From Rhodospirillaceae bacterium (GTDB taxonomy: Bacteria > Pseudomonadota > Alphaproteobacteria > UBA6615), in the NCBI GenBank assembly GCA_002724635.1, contig PBPM01000089.1:1-42017 (forward strand): a DNA stretch of 42,017 nt, read 5' to 3'. Made by a program: the position numbers and the translations under genes. Within the stretch, counting starts at the first letter, position 1, and the number at the start of each line of letters is the position of its first letter. Shown here piece by piece: positions 32,404 through 40,449 of this stretch. The notes under the pieces were generated by a model. It was not told the DNA's origin, did no database searches, and saw nothing but the letters and a program-made list of their open reading frames with translations.

Positions 32404-33618
32404 TTACAGCTTGCGGCGCTCGGTGACGAGGCCGCCGGAGGTTGTGAGTGCCTCGAGGTCGTCATCGTCGAACCCATGTTCCTTGAGGATCTCGCGGGCA
32501 TGGGCGGCGAAGGCGGGCGGCGTCGAGCGGATCTCGCCTGGTGTGCGCCCGAACTTGATCGGGATGCCCGCGCCCTCATACCAGTCGAGCTTGGCTGCCA
32601 TGCCGCGATGCTTCGTATGCGGCGCGTCCATCACCTGGGCGGTGTCGAGTACCGGGCCGCAGGGTACGCCGGCGGCGAGCAGCGTCATGGCGATCTCCTC
32701 GCCGTCGACAACCGCGAAGGCGTCGAGGAGTTCGGCACGCAACTCGTCACGATGCTGAATTCGGTCGGAATTGGTCAGGAAGCGCGGGTCCTCGGTTAGC
32801 TCGGGCCGGCCGAGTTTGTCACACAAGCGCTGGAAGGCCCGGTTATTGCCTGCGCCGATGAATACGTCGACCGTTTTCGTGGGGAACTTGTCGTAGGGCG
32901 CGATGTTGGAGTGCTGGTTGCCGGTGATGCCCGGCACCTCGCCGCCCGACAGATAGTAGTTGGGGATGTGCGGATGCATCAGCGAGACCGCGCAGTCATA
33001 AAGCGTCATGTCGATATACTGGCCGCTGCCGGACGTCTGGCGTTCGAAGAGGGCCATCAGGATTCCGACGCAGGAATAGAGCCCGGTGCCCATGTCCACC
33101 GCGGCGATCCCGACACGTGTCGGCACCTTGTCTTCGCCGCCGTTGATCGAGAACCAGCCGGCCATCGCTTGGACGATCGCGTCATAGCCTGGGAATCCGC
33201 CGAGCGGGCCGTCGGCACCGTAGCCTGATATCCGGCAGTGGATCAGGCGCGGGAATTTCTCCGCCAGCACCTCGTCATAGCCCAGACCCCATTTCTCCAT
33301 GGTGCCCGTCTTGTAGTTCTCTATCAGCACGTCGGCCTCTTCGAGCAGCCGGAGCAGCACATCACGCCCTTCGGGTCTGGTCAGGTCGAGGCCGATCGAG
33401 CGTTTGTTACGGTTGAGCCCGGTGAAGTAGGACGCGTCGCCCTCATGGAAGGGCGGGCCCCAGTCGCGCACCTCGTCGCCCTGAGGGGGCTCGACCTTGA
33501 TCACGTTTGCCCCGTGGTCGGCGAGAATCTGCGTACAGTAGGGGCCGCCGAGCACGCGGGCGAGATCGACGACCTTCAGCCCTGCAAGAGCGCCGAACGG
33601 GGTGGGATTGGGGGACAT
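32404..33618 (-). CDS. CoA transferase family III (CaiB/BaiF type)
   Basis: 404 residues. Seen: LKVVDLARVLGGPYCTQILADHGANVIKVE at the start, ENYKTGTMEKWGLGYDEV, and the C-terminal part with GIPIKFGRTPGEIRSTPP. The catalytic aspartate of the family lies in the MGTGLYSCVGILMALF neighbourhood (AVDMGTG). It moves CoA from one acyl-CoA to another carboxylic acid. Substrate unknown; the neighbours suggest a dicarboxylic or short hydroxy acid. ATG 33618 fits the family start; an earlier frame to 33684 is not family-like. Confidence 0.9.
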   Translation of the reverse strand: MSPNPTPFGALAGLKVVDLARVLGGPYCTQILADHGANVIKVEPPQGDEVRDWGPPFHEGDASYFTGLNRNKRSIGLDLTRPEGRDVLLRLLEEADVLIENYKTGTMEKWGLGYDEVLAEKFPRLIHCRISGYGADGPLGGFPGYDAIVQAMAGWFSINGGEDKVPTRVGIAAVDMGTGLYSCVGILMALFERQTSGSGQYIDMTLYDCAVSLMHPHIPNYYLSGGEVPGITGNQHSNIAPYDKFPTKTVDVFIGAGNNRAFQRLCDKLGRPELTEDPRFLTNSDRIQHRDELRAELLDAFAVVDGEEIAMTLLAAGVPCGPVLDTAQVMDAPHTKHRGMAAKLDWYEGAGIPIKFGRTPGEIRSTPPAFAAHAREILKEHGFDDDDLEALTTSGGLVTERRKL

Positions 33619-33760
33619 GAATCTGAGCCTGCGATAGTGTTCCGGGAAGCGAGTGAAGCGTGAGGGGCGGGTGGCCGGCGCCATCCGTCATTTACGCGCC
33701 TATGCTAGTTTCCCTTCCCGTGTCCGTCCATTCCATGGAACGGAAGAAAGGAGAACTCGG

Positions 33761-34924
33761 ATGAGCGCCGCGACGGATTTCGATGGTCTCGAGGTCGGCT
33801 ACGACATCCCCGCCCTGCCGGGGATGGCTGAAGCCAACGTCCAGACCCCTTGTATCGTGCTGGACCTCGATGCGCTGGAGCGCAACATTCGTAAGATGGG
33901 CGACTATGCGACTGCCCACGGCATGAAACTGCGCGTGCACGGGAAGATGCACAAGTCGGCCGACATCGCGAAACTGCAGCAACGCTTCGGCGCCGCCGTC
34001 GGCGTATGTTGTCAGAAGACCTCGGAAGCCGAGGCATTTGTCCGTGCGGGAATCAAGGACGTTCTGGTGTCGAACGAAGTGCGTGACCCCTTGAAGATCG
34101 ATCGTCTCGCGCGCCTGCCTGAACGCGGCGCGCAGGTGATTGTCTGTGTCGACGATCCCGGCAATGTCGCGGAACTGTCGGACGCTGCCTGTCGCCATGG
34201 CACCCGGCTCCAAGTTTTGGTCGAACTGGATTGCGGCCAGGGGCGCTGTGGTGTCACGACAACCGGGGAAGCGGTGGCGTTGGCCCGCGCCATCGACGCT
34301 GCGGCTGGACTGACGTTCGCCGGCATTCAAGCCTATCAGGGCTCAGCCCAGCATTTGGAGACTCATACCGCGCGCTCGGAGAAACTCGACGTCGCGATCG
34401 CTCAGGTGAAAAACGTCGTCGCCGGCCTTGAGATGGCCGGGCTGAAGCCCGTGCTGGTGAGCGGTGGCGGCACCGGCACCTATAAGCTCGAGAGCAATTC
34501 GGGCGTTTACAACGAGCTCCAGTGTGGGTCCTACGCGTTCATGGACGCCGACTACGGACGCATCCGGGATGCCGATGGTGCGCGACTCGACGCGGGTGAA
34601 TGGGAATATGCCTTCTTCCTGCTCACGCAGGTGATGAGCCATACGAAGGCCGATCGGGCGGTCGTCGATGCCGGCCTGAAGGTCCAGTCTGTCGACAGCG
34701 GCCTGCCGTTCGTGTTCGGCCGCGACGACGTCGAATACATCAGTTGCTCGGACGAGCACGGCGTGGTGTCTGACCCCGGCGGCGTGCTGAAGGTGGGCGA
34801 CAAGCTGCGGCTGGTGCCGGGCCACTGCGACCCGACGGCGAATCTGCACGATTGGTATGTCGGGGTCCGGAACGGAAAGGTCGAGACCCTCTGGCCGGTG
34901 ACGGCGCGTGGCAAGGCCTACTGA
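33761..34924 (+). CDS. PLP-dependent D-threonine/3-hydroxy-D-aspartate aldolase-like enzyme
   Basis: A 387-residue DSD1-family protein with an alanine-racemase-like barrel. Seen: TPCIVLDLDALERNI, the PLP-lysine region RVHGKMHKS (K62), GVCCQKTSEAEAF, and the metal site near the C-terminus GHCDPT (H-x-D). The GVCCQK and LVSNEV phrases are like BhcC, which joins glycine and glyoxylate into 3-hydroxyaspartate. The upstream urate pathway makes glyoxylate, so a link is possible but unproven; no other BHA-cycle genes are here. ATG 33761 has AAAGGAG upstream. It is divergent from the CaiB/BaiF gene. Confidence 0.85.
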   Translation: MSAATDFDGLEVGYDIPALPGMAEANVQTPCIVLDLDALERNIRKMGDYATAHGMKLRVHGKMHKSADIAKLQQRFGAAVGVCCQKTSEAEAFVRAGIKDVLVSNEVRDPLKIDRLARLPERGAQVIVCVDDPGNVAELSDAACRHGTRLQVLVELDCGQGRCGVTTTGEAVALARAIDAAAGLTFAGIQAYQGSAQHLETHTARSEKLDVAIAQVKNVVAGLEMAGLKPVLVSGGGTGTYKLESNSGVYNELQCGSYAFMDADYGRIRDADGARLDAGEWEYAFFLLTQVMSHTKADRAVVDAGLKVQSVDSGLPFVFGRDDVEYISCSDEHGVVSDPGGVLKVGDKLRLVPGHCDPTANLHDWYVGVRNGKVETLWPVTARGKAY

Positions 34925-34958
34925 GCCCGCGGAACGACGGCAGCGCTGGCGCAACGCC

Positions 34959-35702
34959 TTAGGCGGCGTCGGCCGCCTCGAACACGCGGGCCGCGAATGC
35001 GGGATAGGTCTCGGCGACCTCGTCGGCGACCCGGCCACGCAGCAGCTCCAGCGTCGCCGCATTCGGCAGCGCTGTCTCTGGCACCGTGTCGGGGGTGTCA
35101 TAGTCGAAGCCGGTATGTTCACGGATCTCGTCGGAATCGTGGCCGGGATGCACAGAGGCGAGCCGGAAGCGCTGTCGGTCGGTGTCAAAATAGAAGACGC
35201 ATCGTCCCGTTACCAGCGCGTGCGGCCCGCCTGTGCGACGCATGTCTGCGTCGCTCACGCCGGGGGCGCTCACGAAATCCACCTTAGGGACGAGCACCCG
35301 AGCCGTGTGTTCCTCGCGGAACAGGATCACCCGAGGCACCAAGAAATACAGATAGGCCGAGCCGAAGGAACCGGGGAAGCGGACTTTTGTGCTCGGATAG
35401 TTGCCGATGCCCACTAGGTTGATGTTAGCCTGGCCGTCAATCTGGCCGCCGCTCAGGAAGAAGGCGTCGATCCGCCCCTGAGCCGCGCAGTCGAAGAGCT
35501 CCCGCCCGCCATCGGTGAACGGGCTGTGGGCCTCGCTACCCAGCATCGAGACCCGAAGCGTACCGCCGGACCGGGCGCGTGCGAGCAACGCGGCGGAACC
35601 GGGGATGGGCGACTGGGCGCCGACGGCCACATGTCCGAGGCCGGAGAGCATTTCGGCGACGGTCGAGATCAGCAGTTCTTCGAGTACGATCGTGGTGCTC
35701 AT
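34959..35702 (-). CDS. CoA transferase, beta subunit (GctB/IpdB type)
   Basis: 247 residues. Seen: LLARARSGGTLRVSMLGSEAH, LSGGQIDGQANINLVGIGNYPSTKVRFPGSFG, and VSAPGVSDADMRRTGGP, matching the small subunit of glutaconate-type CoA transferases and IpdB. The catalytic Glu of true transferases is in the SMLGSEAHSPF region by position, but I cannot confirm it by alignment. The start at 35702 lies ten bases after the alpha-subunit stop; the longer frame to 35798 is inside that gene. Works with the alpha subunit upstream. Confidence 0.85.
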   Translation of the reverse strand: MSTTIVLEELLISTVAEMLSGLGHVAVGAQSPIPGSAALLARARSGGTLRVSMLGSEAHSPFTDGGRELFDCAAQGRIDAFFLSGGQIDGQANINLVGIGNYPSTKVRFPGSFGSAYLYFLVPRVILFREEHTARVLVPKVDFVSAPGVSDADMRRTGGPHALVTGRCVFYFDTDRQRFRLASVHPGHDSDEIREHTGFDYDTPDTVPETALPNAATLELLRGRVADEVAETYPAFAARVFEAADAA

Positions 35703-35712
35703 CCCGGGGCAC

Positions 35713-36537
35713 TCATTTGACGGCCTGCGGAGCGTAGACGAATTCCTCGAGATAGCCGGCGAAGCCTTGATCGGTGCGTGCGCGTTCCAGGTAGTCAACC
35801 AGATGGGCGTCGTCGGGTCCGTAGCGCCCGAACAGCCCTACCGGCCAGGCGCCATTTGCCGCCTCGGCGAGCGCGCTCACATAGAGGCTGGGGATCGTCC
35901 CCGGCGCGCGCGCCTCGTCGGCGAGCAGATCGCCGTCGTAGATCTCCTCCGCCGTGACGAGGGTCTCGCGGGCGGCGTGGGCCATCAGCATCATCTCGCG
36001 CCGTACGCCGATCCAGACATTGCCGTTCCGGTCGGCGAGCGGCGCATGGATGAGCGTGACGTCAGGGCGGATTGCCTTGACCAGCACCAGCGGCTCCTCC
36101 TGTTCGCTGAACGGGTCCGTCCCGGTGATCCAGTCGTCGCGATGCTCCAGCAGGTCCGATCCTAGGATGCCGCGCACCGGCATGAAGGGGATACCCTTCT
36201 CGGCCGCCTGCAGGCCCGAATGGATCGCCGGGCAGGTCCCGTCGATGACCTTCAGGACGCCCGCCTTCACTGCCGCCATGAAGCGCGGTGCAGGGCCGTA
36301 CTCATCGAGGGTGACGGCTGCGGTCTCCAATGTGGCTACGGAGCCTGCGCCGATCAGCATGTCACCCTGAAAGCCCACGGAGGGCACTCCGACCAGATGC
36401 AGGTCCTTCGCGTCGCGGGCGATCAGGGCGCGTACCGTCGCCATCGAGCAGCCCGAATAGTCGGGTGCCAGCGCGACTTTGGCGCCGTCCGGGATGCGAT
36501 TGGCCAAGTCTTCTACGGATGTGAAAAGCTCGCTCAC
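35713..36537 (-). CDS. CoA transferase, alpha subunit (GctA/IpdA type)
   Basis: 274 residues with a GTG start. Seen: the N-terminal FTSVEDLANRIPDGAKVALAPDYSG, MLIGAGSVATLETAAVTLDEYG, and the SDLLEHRDDWITGTDPF stretch. Pairs with the beta subunit directly downstream in one operon. The type I enzymes move CoA between carboxylic acids; the IpdAB branch instead opens a steroid ring-CoA. The substrate cannot be told. The gene is divergent from the acyl-CoA dehydrogenase gene, with 75 bases between. Confidence 0.85.
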   Translation of the reverse strand: MSELFTSVEDLANRIPDGAKVALAPDYSGCSMATVRALIARDAKDLHLVGVPSVGFQGDMLIGAGSVATLETAAVTLDEYGPAPRFMAAVKAGVLKVIDGTCPAIHSGLQAAEKGIPFMPVRGILGSDLLEHRDDWITGTDPFSEQEEPLVLVKAIRPDVTLIHAPLADRNGNVWIGVRREMMLMAHAARETLVTAEEIYDGDLLADEARAPGTIPSLYVSALAEAANGAWPVGLFGRYGPDDAHLVDYLERARTDQGFAGYLEEFVYAPQAVK

Positions 36538-36612
36538 GGGCGCTTCGATCTTTCTTTCGACGGATGGTGCGATGTTAAATATGTTACCCGCAACAATAAA
36601 GGAACGCAGCGG

Positions 36613-37815
36613 ATGGATTTTACCCTACCTGAAGAGATTGCCGCCTTCGCGGACTCGGTCGTGCGTTTCGCGGAGGCTGAGATACTGCCGGTGATTGGCC
36701 CATTTGAGGCGTCGGGTGAGTTCCCGCGCGAGATTGTCGCGAAGATGGGTGCGGCGGGATTTTTCGGGGCAGCGTTTCCCGAGGATCTCGGTGGGACGGA
36801 TGCGGGTTTTGTCGCGGTGTCGGCAATCTCGGAGGCGATCTCGCGGGTAGCACCAGAGTTCGGCTACTGCATGAACATGCAAGGCATGACCTGCCCTTTC
36901 ACGATCTTCAACTGGGGCAACGAGGACCAGATCGCGCGCTTCGTCCCCGACCTGATTGCCGGCAGGCTGATCGGCATGTTCGCGCTGACCGAACCTGGCG
37001 GCGGGTCCGACGCGGCCGGTTCGATGAAGACGACGGCGGTGCGTGACGGTGATGTCTACCACCTGAACGGCTCGAAGCAGTGGATCACCTTCGCCAATGC
37101 GGCAGACGTGGGCGTGCTGTTCGCGAAAACCGATCCAGATGCCGATCACCGGGGCATCAGTGCCTTCATCGTCGAACCGAAAAGGTACGAAGGCTTCACC
37201 GCCAACCCAGTCCCCATGACCGGCCTGTCCAATAGTCTGACGTCGAATGCCGTGTTTCTCGATGACTTTGTGGTGCCGGTGGAGAACCGTCTGGGAGCGG
37301 AGGGCGAGGGCTTCAGGGTAGCGATGAATGCGCTTGAGTTCGGCCGTCTGACCGTTTCGGCCCGGGCCGTCGGGCTCGCCCAGGCCTGCCTCGATGAGGC
37401 GGTCGAATATGCAAACCAACGGGTCATCCGGGGTAACCCCATCGCTGCGTATCAGATGGTACAGCACCTGATCGCCAACATGGCCACCGGCACGGACGCG
37501 GCGCGGTTAATGGTGCAGCGCATGGCTTGGCTTATGGATGAAGGCCGGCCGGCGACCCGGGCCGCGTCACGCGCCAAGTATTTCGCTGTCGAGGCGGCGA
37601 AGGAGGCCGCGGCCGGCGCGGCGGAGATTTTCGCCGGTTATGCACTGGCCGACGAGTATCCGATCAAGAAGTACACTGCCTATGTGAACATGCTGGCCGT
37701 GGGCGAGGGGACGGCGAATGTCCAGCGCGTCCTGATTGGCGAGGACGCGCTGGGGATAAAGGACGCTGACCGGCACCCGGTTCGCAATCGCCTTCGCGGG
37801 TCGGCTGTGGGATAA
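36613..37815 (+). CDS. Acyl-CoA dehydrogenase
   Basis: A 400-residue FAD acyl-CoA dehydrogenase. Seen: MFALTEPGGGSDAAGSMKTTA (substrate/FAD site), QWITFANAADVGVLFAKTDP, RLTVSARAVGLAQACLDEAVEYANQR, and the catalytic-Glu region VGEGTANVQRVLIGED. It makes a double bond alpha-beta in an acyl-CoA and feeds electrons to ETF. AAAGGA lies nine bases before the ATG. The frame runs upstream by 131 codons with no family likeness, so that part is left out. Substrate not known; it shares an outward direction with the molybdenum hydroxylase genes, 57 bases before the first of them. Confidence 0.92.
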   Translation: MDFTLPEEIAAFADSVVRFAEAEILPVIGPFEASGEFPREIVAKMGAAGFFGAAFPEDLGGTDAGFVAVSAISEAISRVAPEFGYCMNMQGMTCPFTIFNWGNEDQIARFVPDLIAGRLIGMFALTEPGGGSDAAGSMKTTAVRDGDVYHLNGSKQWITFANAADVGVLFAKTDPDADHRGISAFIVEPKRYEGFTANPVPMTGLSNSLTSNAVFLDDFVVPVENRLGAEGEGFRVAMNALEFGRLTVSARAVGLAQACLDEAVEYANQRVIRGNPIAAYQMVQHLIANMATGTDAARLMVQRMAWLMDEGRPATRAASRAKYFAVEAAKEAAAGAAEIFAGYALADEYPIKKYTAYVNMLAVGEGTANVQRVLIGEDALGIKDADRHPVRNRLRGSAVG

Positions 37816-37872
37816 TTCAGGAGATTAATCCGTGCGCCAGACGCGGAACGAACGCATGTTTGGAGAGAGACG

Positions 37873-40263
37873 ATGACCAACGAAACCCTGAGCCCGGGCT
37901 CGAGCGTTCTGGGACGCCCCAACAGCTATATCGGCAAGGTAGTGCCACGCCCGAACGTGCGCAAATTGGTACGTGGCAAGGGCCAGTTCGTCGACGACCT
38001 GAAGCTGCCGCGAATGGTCCATGTGGTCTTCCTGCGTTCGCCCCATGCCCATGCGAAGATTCTTTCCATCGATACCAGCGATGCAGCTTCCATGCCAGGC
38101 GTGGTGCGGGTCGTGACGGGTTCGGAGCTGGCTGAATATTGTGAGCCCTGGGTGGGCGTGCTGACCCATTTCAAGGGTCTCAAGTCGGCACCGCAACACG
38201 CCATCGCCGTGAACCAGGTCAGCTGGCAGGGTGAGGCGGTGGCCGCCGTGGTCGCCAACAGCCGAGCCGAGGCCGAGGACGCTACGGCTATGATCGCGGT
38301 GGATTATGAGGAGCTTCCGGCCGTCACCGATCCTGAGACCGCCGGCGATCCCGGCACGCCGGTAATCCATCCCGAACTGGGAGACAACATCGCGTTCGAG
38401 AACGGCGTCGAGGCCGGGGACGTGGACGCGGCCTTTGCCGCCGCCGACTTGGTGGTTGAGGAAACCTATCATTTCGACCGCCACACCGGCGTCACGCTGG
38501 AGCCACGAGTCCTCTTAGCGGACTATGACGAGGCCGACGACAAGCTGACCGTGCACATGTCGAACCAAGCGCCGCACATGATGCAGCACATCTTCGCAAA
38601 GCATGTCGGCGTGCCCGAGGGCCAGGTCCGTGTGATCTGCCGCGACGTGGGCGGTTCGTTCGGCATCAAGGTGCATGTCTATGCCGACGAGATGGCCACG
38701 GTGGCGCTATCGAAGATGCTCGGCCGTCCGGTCAAGTTCGCCGCCGACAGGATCGAATCCTTCCTAACGGACATCCATGCCCGCGCGCATCGGGTGCACG
38801 CCAAGATGGGCTTCACCAAGGACGGCGACATCACCGCGATCGAGATCGACGATCTCACTGGCGTTGGGCCCTATTCGATGTATCCGCGCACCAGCGCGAT
38901 GGAGGCAAACCAGGTCCTGAACTTTACGGGTGGGCCCTATAAGCACCAGAACTACCGGGCCAAGGCCCAGGTCGTGTTTCAGAACAAGAACGTGATGTGC
39001 CAGTACCGCGCGGTCGGCCATCCGGTCGCCTTCGCGGTCACCGAGGCGATCCTCGACAAAGGTGCCCGCGTGCTGGAGATCGACCCGGTCGACATCCGCA
39101 GGCGTAACTTGATCACCGACGATGCCTATCCGACCAAGGGCGCCAGCGGGATCGCGTTTGAGGGCCTGTCCCATCACGCGTCCCTCGACAAGCTTCTAGC
39201 GTCGATGGACTACGCGGGAATGAAGGCCGAGCGCGATAGGCTGCGCGAGGAGGGCATCTATCGCGGTATCGGCTTCGCGGCGATGATTGAGTTGACCAAC
39301 CCCGGCGCGGCGATGTACGGCATCGGCGGGGCGCGGATATCGTCTCAGGATGGCGCCCAAGTGCGACTTGATTCGAGCGGTTCCATCGTCGTTCACACTT
39401 CGGTCACTGAGCAGGGACAGGGCACTGACGCGATCATGGGCCAGATCGCGGCCACCGCGTTTGGTACCAGCCCAGATCGGGTCAAGGTGATCACCGGCGA
39501 CACCGACAATGTACCGACCGGCGGCGGCACCTGGGGTTCCCGCGGCGCGGGCATCGGCGGCGAGGCGGTGCTAAGGGCGGCCAAGGCACTGCGCTACAAC
39601 ATCAAGGACATAGCGGGCCAGCTGCTTCAGGCCGACCCAAAGACTCTCGACATTCGCGAGGGCGTCGTCGTGGACGACGACACCGGCAACGAGCGCATGG
39701 GGCTCGACGAGCTGGCACGGATCTCTTATTTCCGTTCCGATCTCATCCCCAAGGGCTTCCAGCCCGAGCTCATGGCGACCCGCCACTTCGTCCCGCGCGA
39801 GTACAACATCGCCTTCACCAATGGCATTCAGGCCTGTTACGTCGAGGTTGATACGGAGACTGGTTTCCTCCGGTTTCTGGATTACTGGGTGGTCGAGGAT
39901 TGCGGCACGGTGCTGAACCCGCAGCTCGTGGACGAGCAGGTGCGCGGCGGCGTGATTCAGGGACTCGGTGGCGCCCTGCTCGAGGAGTGCCGCTACGACG
40001 ATGCGGGCAACCTCGTGAATGCGAACATGGCCGACTACCTGGTGCCAATGGCCAGCGAGATGCCGGACATCCATGTGGGTCATGTGGAGACCCCGACTGA
40101 TGACTCCGAGCTTGGCGCCAAGGGCGCGGGCGAGGCCGGCACGGCCGGCGCGCCGGGCGTGATCATGAACGCGATCAACGATGCTCTGTCGCCGTTCGAC
40201 ACCCGCCTGTCGCATCAGCCGATCACGCCGGAGCGAATTCTGAAGGCGCTCGGCAAGTTCTAG
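37873..40263 (+). CDS. Molybdenum hydroxylase large subunit (xanthine dehydrogenase family)
   Basis: A 796-residue molybdopterin-cytosine-dinucleotide-type subunit. Seen: SYIGKVVPRPNVRKLVRGKGQFVDDL near the start, CRDVGGSFGIKVHVYADE, YRAVGHPVAFAVTEAI, QGQGTDAIMGQIAATAFG, and the catalytic GAGEAGTAGAPG with E754. Such enzymes oxidise aldehydes, N-heterocycles or CO. The R/H change in YRAVGHP and the lack of a CSFR loop make a CO dehydrogenase unlikely. The 2Fe-2S and FAD subunits are not between or near it in the window. It is followed by a paralogue. GGAGAGAG precedes the ATG. Confidence 0.9.
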   Translation: MTNETLSPGSSVLGRPNSYIGKVVPRPNVRKLVRGKGQFVDDLKLPRMVHVVFLRSPHAHAKILSIDTSDAASMPGVVRVVTGSELAEYCEPWVGVLTHFKGLKSAPQHAIAVNQVSWQGEAVAAVVANSRAEAEDATAMIAVDYEELPAVTDPETAGDPGTPVIHPELGDNIAFENGVEAGDVDAAFAAADLVVEETYHFDRHTGVTLEPRVLLADYDEADDKLTVHMSNQAPHMMQHIFAKHVGVPEGQVRVICRDVGGSFGIKVHVYADEMATVALSKMLGRPVKFAADRIESFLTDIHARAHRVHAKMGFTKDGDITAIEIDDLTGVGPYSMYPRTSAMEANQVLNFTGGPYKHQNYRAKAQVVFQNKNVMCQYRAVGHPVAFAVTEAILDKGARVLEIDPVDIRRRNLITDDAYPTKGASGIAFEGLSHHASLDKLLASMDYAGMKAERDRLREEGIYRGIGFAAMIELTNPGAAMYGIGGARISSQDGAQVRLDSSGSIVVHTSVTEQGQGTDAIMGQIAATAFGTSPDRVKVITGDTDNVPTGGGTWGSRGAGIGGEAVLRAAKALRYNIKDIAGQLLQADPKTLDIREGVVVDDDTGNERMGLDELARISYFRSDLIPKGFQPELMATRHFVPREYNIAFTNGIQACYVEVDTETGFLRFLDYWVVEDCGTVLNPQLVDEQVRGGVIQGLGGALLEECRYDDAGNLVNANMADYLVPMASEMPDIHVGHVETPTDDSELGAKGAGEAGTAGAPGVIMNAINDALSPFDTRLSHQPITPERILKALGKF

Positions 40264-40305
40264 CCGAGATATCGTGAACCTCATGCTTTGAGGCATGATT
40301 GCCTA

Positions 40306-40345
40306 GTCCTTCGATACGGGCCTGCGGCCCGCGTCAGGACGAAGT
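40306..40345. repeat. Palindromic intergenic repeat
   Basis: Core CGGGCC-TGC-GGCCCG (40317-40331) inside longer CTTCG (40309-40313) and CGAAG (40340-40344) arms. This fits the CTTCGA...CGGGCC...CAGGA(C/T)GAAG intergenic palindromes spread through alphaproteobacterial genomes. It lies between the two molybdenum hydroxylase genes and could act as a processing or termination hairpin. Confidence 0.45.
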
Positions 40346-40449
40346 GAGCAATACCTTTTGTCCTGATCGTGAACGCGGGCTAGGCTGGCCGTAATGGCCG
40401 TTGGCCTGTACCTTCCCCCCCAGCGATATGTCACAGGGGAACGGCAACC